64,000 bases of DNA from Agarilytica sp045430305 (GTDB lineage: Bacteria; Pseudomonadota; Gammaproteobacteria; Pseudomonadales; Cellvibrionaceae). Shown one piece after another: positions 61,155 to 64,000 of the stretch; within the stretch, counting starts at the first letter, position 1; every line of letters begins with the position of its first letter. The notes under the pieces were generated by a model. That model saw only the letters and a list, made by a program, of their open reading frames with translations, searched no databases and had not been told where the DNA came from. The position numbers and the translations under genes are program-made. The stretch is from positions 496,001 through 560,000 of the forward strand of contig JAILXW010000001.1 in assembly GCA_045430305.1 (NCBI GenBank). Reading direction: 5' to 3'.

Positions 61155-61867
61155 AAACGCTTTTACGCTTAAACAATGTGCACACTCACATTGGTCAGTA
61201 TCACATATTGCAAGGTGTAAGTTTCGAGGTGCCAGAAAATAGCGTCACCATGCTCTTGGGGCGAAATGGCGCGGGTAAAACCACCACGTTAAGAACGATT
61301 ATGCGCATGTCGTTACCAAGCCAAGGCGAAGCGCTATTTGATGGCGAACCCCTTGAAAATACAACTACACGCGATATGGCGCTTAAAGGGATTAGTTACA
61401 TTCCTGAGAAACTCGGTATTTTCAATTCGCTCACGGTTGAAGAGAATATGCGTGTGGCTGCCAAGCACGGGCCAATTAATGAAGATCGATTGAGTTGGAT
61501 CTTTGGAATATTCCCCGAAATTAAAAAATTCTGGTTTTGGCCATCTGAGCGATTGTCTGGCGGGCAAAAGCAAATGCTAGCGATTTCACGGGCTTTGGTA
61601 GAGCCAAAACGGTTAATATTGATGGACGAACCAAGTCGCGGCTTGGCTCCGTTTATTGTCGATTTACTGGTAGAGGTTCTCCAAGAGTTAAAACAAATGA
61701 AAACGACGATGCTAATCGTAGAGCATGATTTCAAGTTCGCTCAAGCCGTAGGTGATCATGTGGTTGTTCTTAATAATGGCAAAGTCGCCTGCACTGCACC
61801 GATGGAAAATTTTGCGCAAAGCACGTCCCTACAAATGGAACATCTGGGCTTACAGTTAAATCAATGA
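61151..61867 (+). CDS. ABC transporter ATP-binding protein, LivF-like
   Basis: Second ATPase of the importer, 238 residues. Walker A GRNGAGKTTT (about 37-46), IPEKLGIFNSLTVEENM near 85-101, signature LSGGQKQMLAISRAL near 136-150 and Walker B LILMDEPSRGLAP near 156-168. ATGA overlaps join it to the genes on both sides. Confidence 0.92.
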   Translation: MKTLLRLNNVHTHIGQYHILQGVSFEVPENSVTMLLGRNGAGKTTTLRTIMRMSLPSQGEALFDGEPLENTTTRDMALKGISYIPEKLGIFNSLTVEENMRVAAKHGPINEDRLSWIFGIFPEIKKFWFWPSERLSGGQKQMLAISRALVEPKRLILMDEPSRGLAPFIVDLLVEVLQELKQMKTTMLIVEHDFKFAQAVGDHVVVLNNGKVACTAPMENFAQSTSLQMEHLGLQLNQ

Positions 61868-62892
61868 AAAAGATTGCACCTGCAAACGACCTGCTCGCTC
61901 CCATTGCTGAATCCTGGTGGACGCACAAGGACGCCACTTCTTGGCTGCTAATACCTGGTATCGCTGCACTTTTTCTTGGGTTTCTTCCAGATGTTTCTGG
62001 CTGGCTGACACTGACCATTGCCGGTATTGCAATGGGTATGATGCTCTTTATCGTGACAGCGGGTTTTACTTTAGTATTCGGGCTGATGCGCGTGTTAAAT
62101 TTCGGCCATAGTGTATTTATCACGCTTGGTGCTTATAGCAGTCACGTTGTTGTTAAACACAACATACCTGCCCTGTTTGCCGATAGCTTTCTTACCAACT
62201 TATTACTTCTGGTTTCAGCAACTATTTTTGCAATGCTATTAGTAAGCTTAGTCGCGGTGGCTTTTGAACGCATCCTCATCCGAAAAGTGTATAACAATGA
62301 GTTAATGCAGATTCTTATGACGATTGGCGGGCTGATCGTTGTCGAGCAGGCAATGTTTATGATTTGGGGCGTAGAAACCGTGATCGTACCCAAACCAACA
62401 ACGTTTCAAGGCGCTTGGAACAGCGGCAACTTTGTTTTCGAAAAATATCGTCTTTTTGCAGTAATCATGGGGCTAATTCTATATAGCGCCCTGCTAGTAA
62501 TCTTTAGACGTACAAAACTGGGGCTGGTTATCCGCGCTGGTGTTGAAAACCGCGAGATGGTCGAAGCCTTTGGTTACAACATCAAATTATTATTTACCGT
62601 AGTCTTTGTGTGTGGTGCTGCCCTCGCTGCTTTTGGTGGCGTGCTATGGAGTTTTTACGAAGAGGAAGTATCATCAAACCTTGGCCATAGTATGACGGTG
62701 TCTGTGTTCGTCGTTGCGATCTGCGGTGGCTTAGGTTCGATAACAGGGTGTTTCGTCGCGGCAATACTACTTGGTTTACTTTCCAACTATGTCGGTTACG
62801 TTGCTGCAGACCTGGCTCACTACACCACTATTTTATTCATGATTGCCATACTAGTGTGGCGACCAAACGGACTCATCCCTTTGAATGAGTAA
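61864..62892 (+). CDS. ABC transporter permease, LivH-like
   Basis: Inner-membrane permease, 342 residues, about eight hydrophobic helices. LivH landmarks are FTLVFGLMRVLNFGHSVFITLGAYSSH near 68-94 and VAICGGLGSITGCFVAAILLG near 282-302. The N-terminal 40 residues form a longer soluble start than in LivH. The start overlaps livF-like (ATGA) and the end overlaps the next permease gene by 8 bp. Confidence 0.9.
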   Translation: MKKIAPANDLLAPIAESWWTHKDATSWLLIPGIAALFLGFLPDVSGWLTLTIAGIAMGMMLFIVTAGFTLVFGLMRVLNFGHSVFITLGAYSSHVVVKHNIPALFADSFLTNLLLLVSATIFAMLLVSLVAVAFERILIRKVYNNELMQILMTIGGLIVVEQAMFMIWGVETVIVPKPTTFQGAWNSGNFVFEKYRLFAVIMGLILYSALLVIFRRTKLGLVIRAGVENREMVEAFGYNIKLLFTVVFVCGAALAAFGGVLWSFYEEEVSSNLGHSMTVSVFVVAICGGLGSITGCFVAAILLGLLSNYVGYVAADLAHYTTILFMIAILVWRPNGLIPLNE

Positions 62893-63952
62893 TACAATGC
62901 TGACCGAATCTATGCGTGAATTTTTCCCCAAAAGCCGAATACTTCAAATTGGGCTAGGGGTGATATTCCTCGTACTATTATTAAACCCATGGCTTATTGG
63001 CGGCAGCAAGGCGCTGCTCGTTGCTGCCAAAATTTGTGTTTTTATACTCCTGGTCGCCAGTTACGACCTATTAATTGGCTATACCGGCATCGTCTCTTTT
63101 GCACATACCATATTTTTTGCTTTTGGCGCCTATGGTGTGGCTATCGCGCTTTCTTCATTGGGGGCTACCTGGGCAGCGTTGGGGCTGGGCCTTCTTTGTT
63201 CTGTGGGTCTAAGTGCAATGTTTGCTCTGGCGCTTGGGTTACTCAGTTTTAGGGTTAAGCGCATATTTTTCGCAATGGTTACCCTTGCTATAGCAAGCGC
63301 CGTCGCGATTTTCATAAATCAAAACAGCGGTATCACCGGCGGTGAAGATGGTCTGCGGATTAAACTTCCTAAAGAAATCTCCCCCTCATTCAAACTTCTA
63401 AACGAAAAGATCGGGGGCGTAAGAATAAACGGCAAACTAATTTCTTTTTACCTAATATTTGCAACTTGCACAGCGCTATTTCTTGTCTTGATTCGAATAA
63501 CAAAATCACCCTTCGGCCGAGTGCTCGAATCTATAAGAGAAAATGAATTTCGCACCAATGCACTCGGCTATAACTCACGCCTATATGTGATTGGCTCATT
63601 GGTGATAGCGTCGTTTTTTGCCACTATAGCGGGTGCACTTATCGCCATCGCCAACCGCTATATCAACACCGATATGACCGCATCTCTTCAAATCATGATC
63701 GACATATTATTAATGGTAGTAATCGGTGGCATGGGCACCATATACGGCGCAGTGTTCGGTGTTACCCTAGTAATGATTGCACAATACTACATCCCTTCCC
63801 TACTCAACTTAGTAAATACAGCTACCGTAGATACACCCATATCCATGTTTTTTGAACATGAGCGTTGGTTGTTTTGGCTAGGTGTGATTTTTATATTGTG
63901 TGTGTACTTCTTCCCGCAGGGGATTGCAGGAAAATTGGAGAAACGACACTAA
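62885..63952 (+). CDS. ABC transporter permease, LivM-like
   Basis: Second permease, 355 residues, about ten hydrophobic segments. LivM landmarks are YDLLIGYTGIVSFAHTIFFAFGAYG near 59-83, GRVLESIRENEFRTNALGYN near 211-230 and MVVIGGMGTIYGAVFG near 278-293. Last gene of the importer operon inside the window. The final 48 bases after the stop hold no further gene. Confidence 0.9.
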   Translation: MSNTMLTESMREFFPKSRILQIGLGVIFLVLLLNPWLIGGSKALLVAAKICVFILLVASYDLLIGYTGIVSFAHTIFFAFGAYGVAIALSSLGATWAALGLGLLCSVGLSAMFALALGLLSFRVKRIFFAMVTLAIASAVAIFINQNSGITGGEDGLRIKLPKEISPSFKLLNEKIGGVRINGKLISFYLIFATCTALFLVLIRITKSPFGRVLESIRENEFRTNALGYNSRLYVIGSLVIASFFATIAGALIAIANRYINTDMTASLQIMIDILLMVVIGGMGTIYGAVFGVTLVMIAQYYIPSLLNLVNTATVDTPISMFFEHERWLFWLGVIFILCVYFFPQGIAGKLEKRH

Positions 63953-64000
63953 TCGCTATTGAGGGGCATTAAATTGAAAATACCCGTCTTCTGAGACACG

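Noticed and set aside
63953..64000. Start of another gene after the LivM-like permease
   Set aside because: The TTG following AGGGGC meets a stop after six codons.

Overview
The window looks like chromosome from a marine gammaproteobacterium, probably near Teredinibacter, Saccharophagus and other Cellvibrionales. This is inferred from gene content: complete ectoine synthesis, TonB-dependent B12 uptake, secreted esterases of the tannase and PHB-depolymerase types, and an AddAB-like nuclease/helicase pair. GC is moderate and genes are dense and operonic. No rRNA, tRNA or CRISPR array was recognised.

Layout. (1) 1-3170: 3' part of glutathione reductase, a bidirectional terminator, a small charged protein and a putative envelope protein. 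(2) 3212-15455: cobalamin locus. A sigma-70 promoter and cobalamin riboswitch, with a hairpin that can hide the btuB ribosome binding site, lead into btuB-cobO-cobQ-btuC-btuD-cobU-cobT-cobC-cobS-cbiB-cobD-btuF. This covers uptake and late assembly of B12; no corrin-ring genes are present. A MoxR ATPase/VWA pair follows at once. (3) 17841-26015: a small membrane protein, amtB, htpX, ectABC (minus strand) with a divergent ectR, an animal-type aspartoacylase and a GNAT. (4) 26136-40304: AddB/AddA-like pair, a large hybrid histidine kinase, a tannase-family esterase (minus strand) and a P-type cation ATPase.

(5) About 40567-55538: accessory metal-resistance island. A Tn554-type recombinase trio (tnpA, tnpB, tnpC-like) is followed by cadR with a divergent HMA-CDF exporter, czcI-like/czcC/czcB/czcA, czcD, merR, merT, merP and a GDCCVxC protein. 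No mercuric reductase is present. The right side holds a decayed CusA fragment, a perfect 40-bp palindrome, further inverted repeats, a second tyrosine recombinase and a lone arsC. Related inverted-repeat motifs at 40567-40613 and 53602-53696 are candidate element ends. The regulatory logic is visible: a 19-bp-spacer MerR-type promoter between cadR and the CDF gene, and a mer operator/promoter that begins on the merR stop codon.

(6) 55739-63952: secreted PHB-depolymerase-family esterase (minus strand) with a long hairpin upstream, a LuxR-type regulator, a solitary ABC substrate-binding protein (minus strand), and a five-gene branched-chain-amino-acid-type ABC importer preceded by a near-perfect sigma-54 promoter, which suggests nitrogen control.
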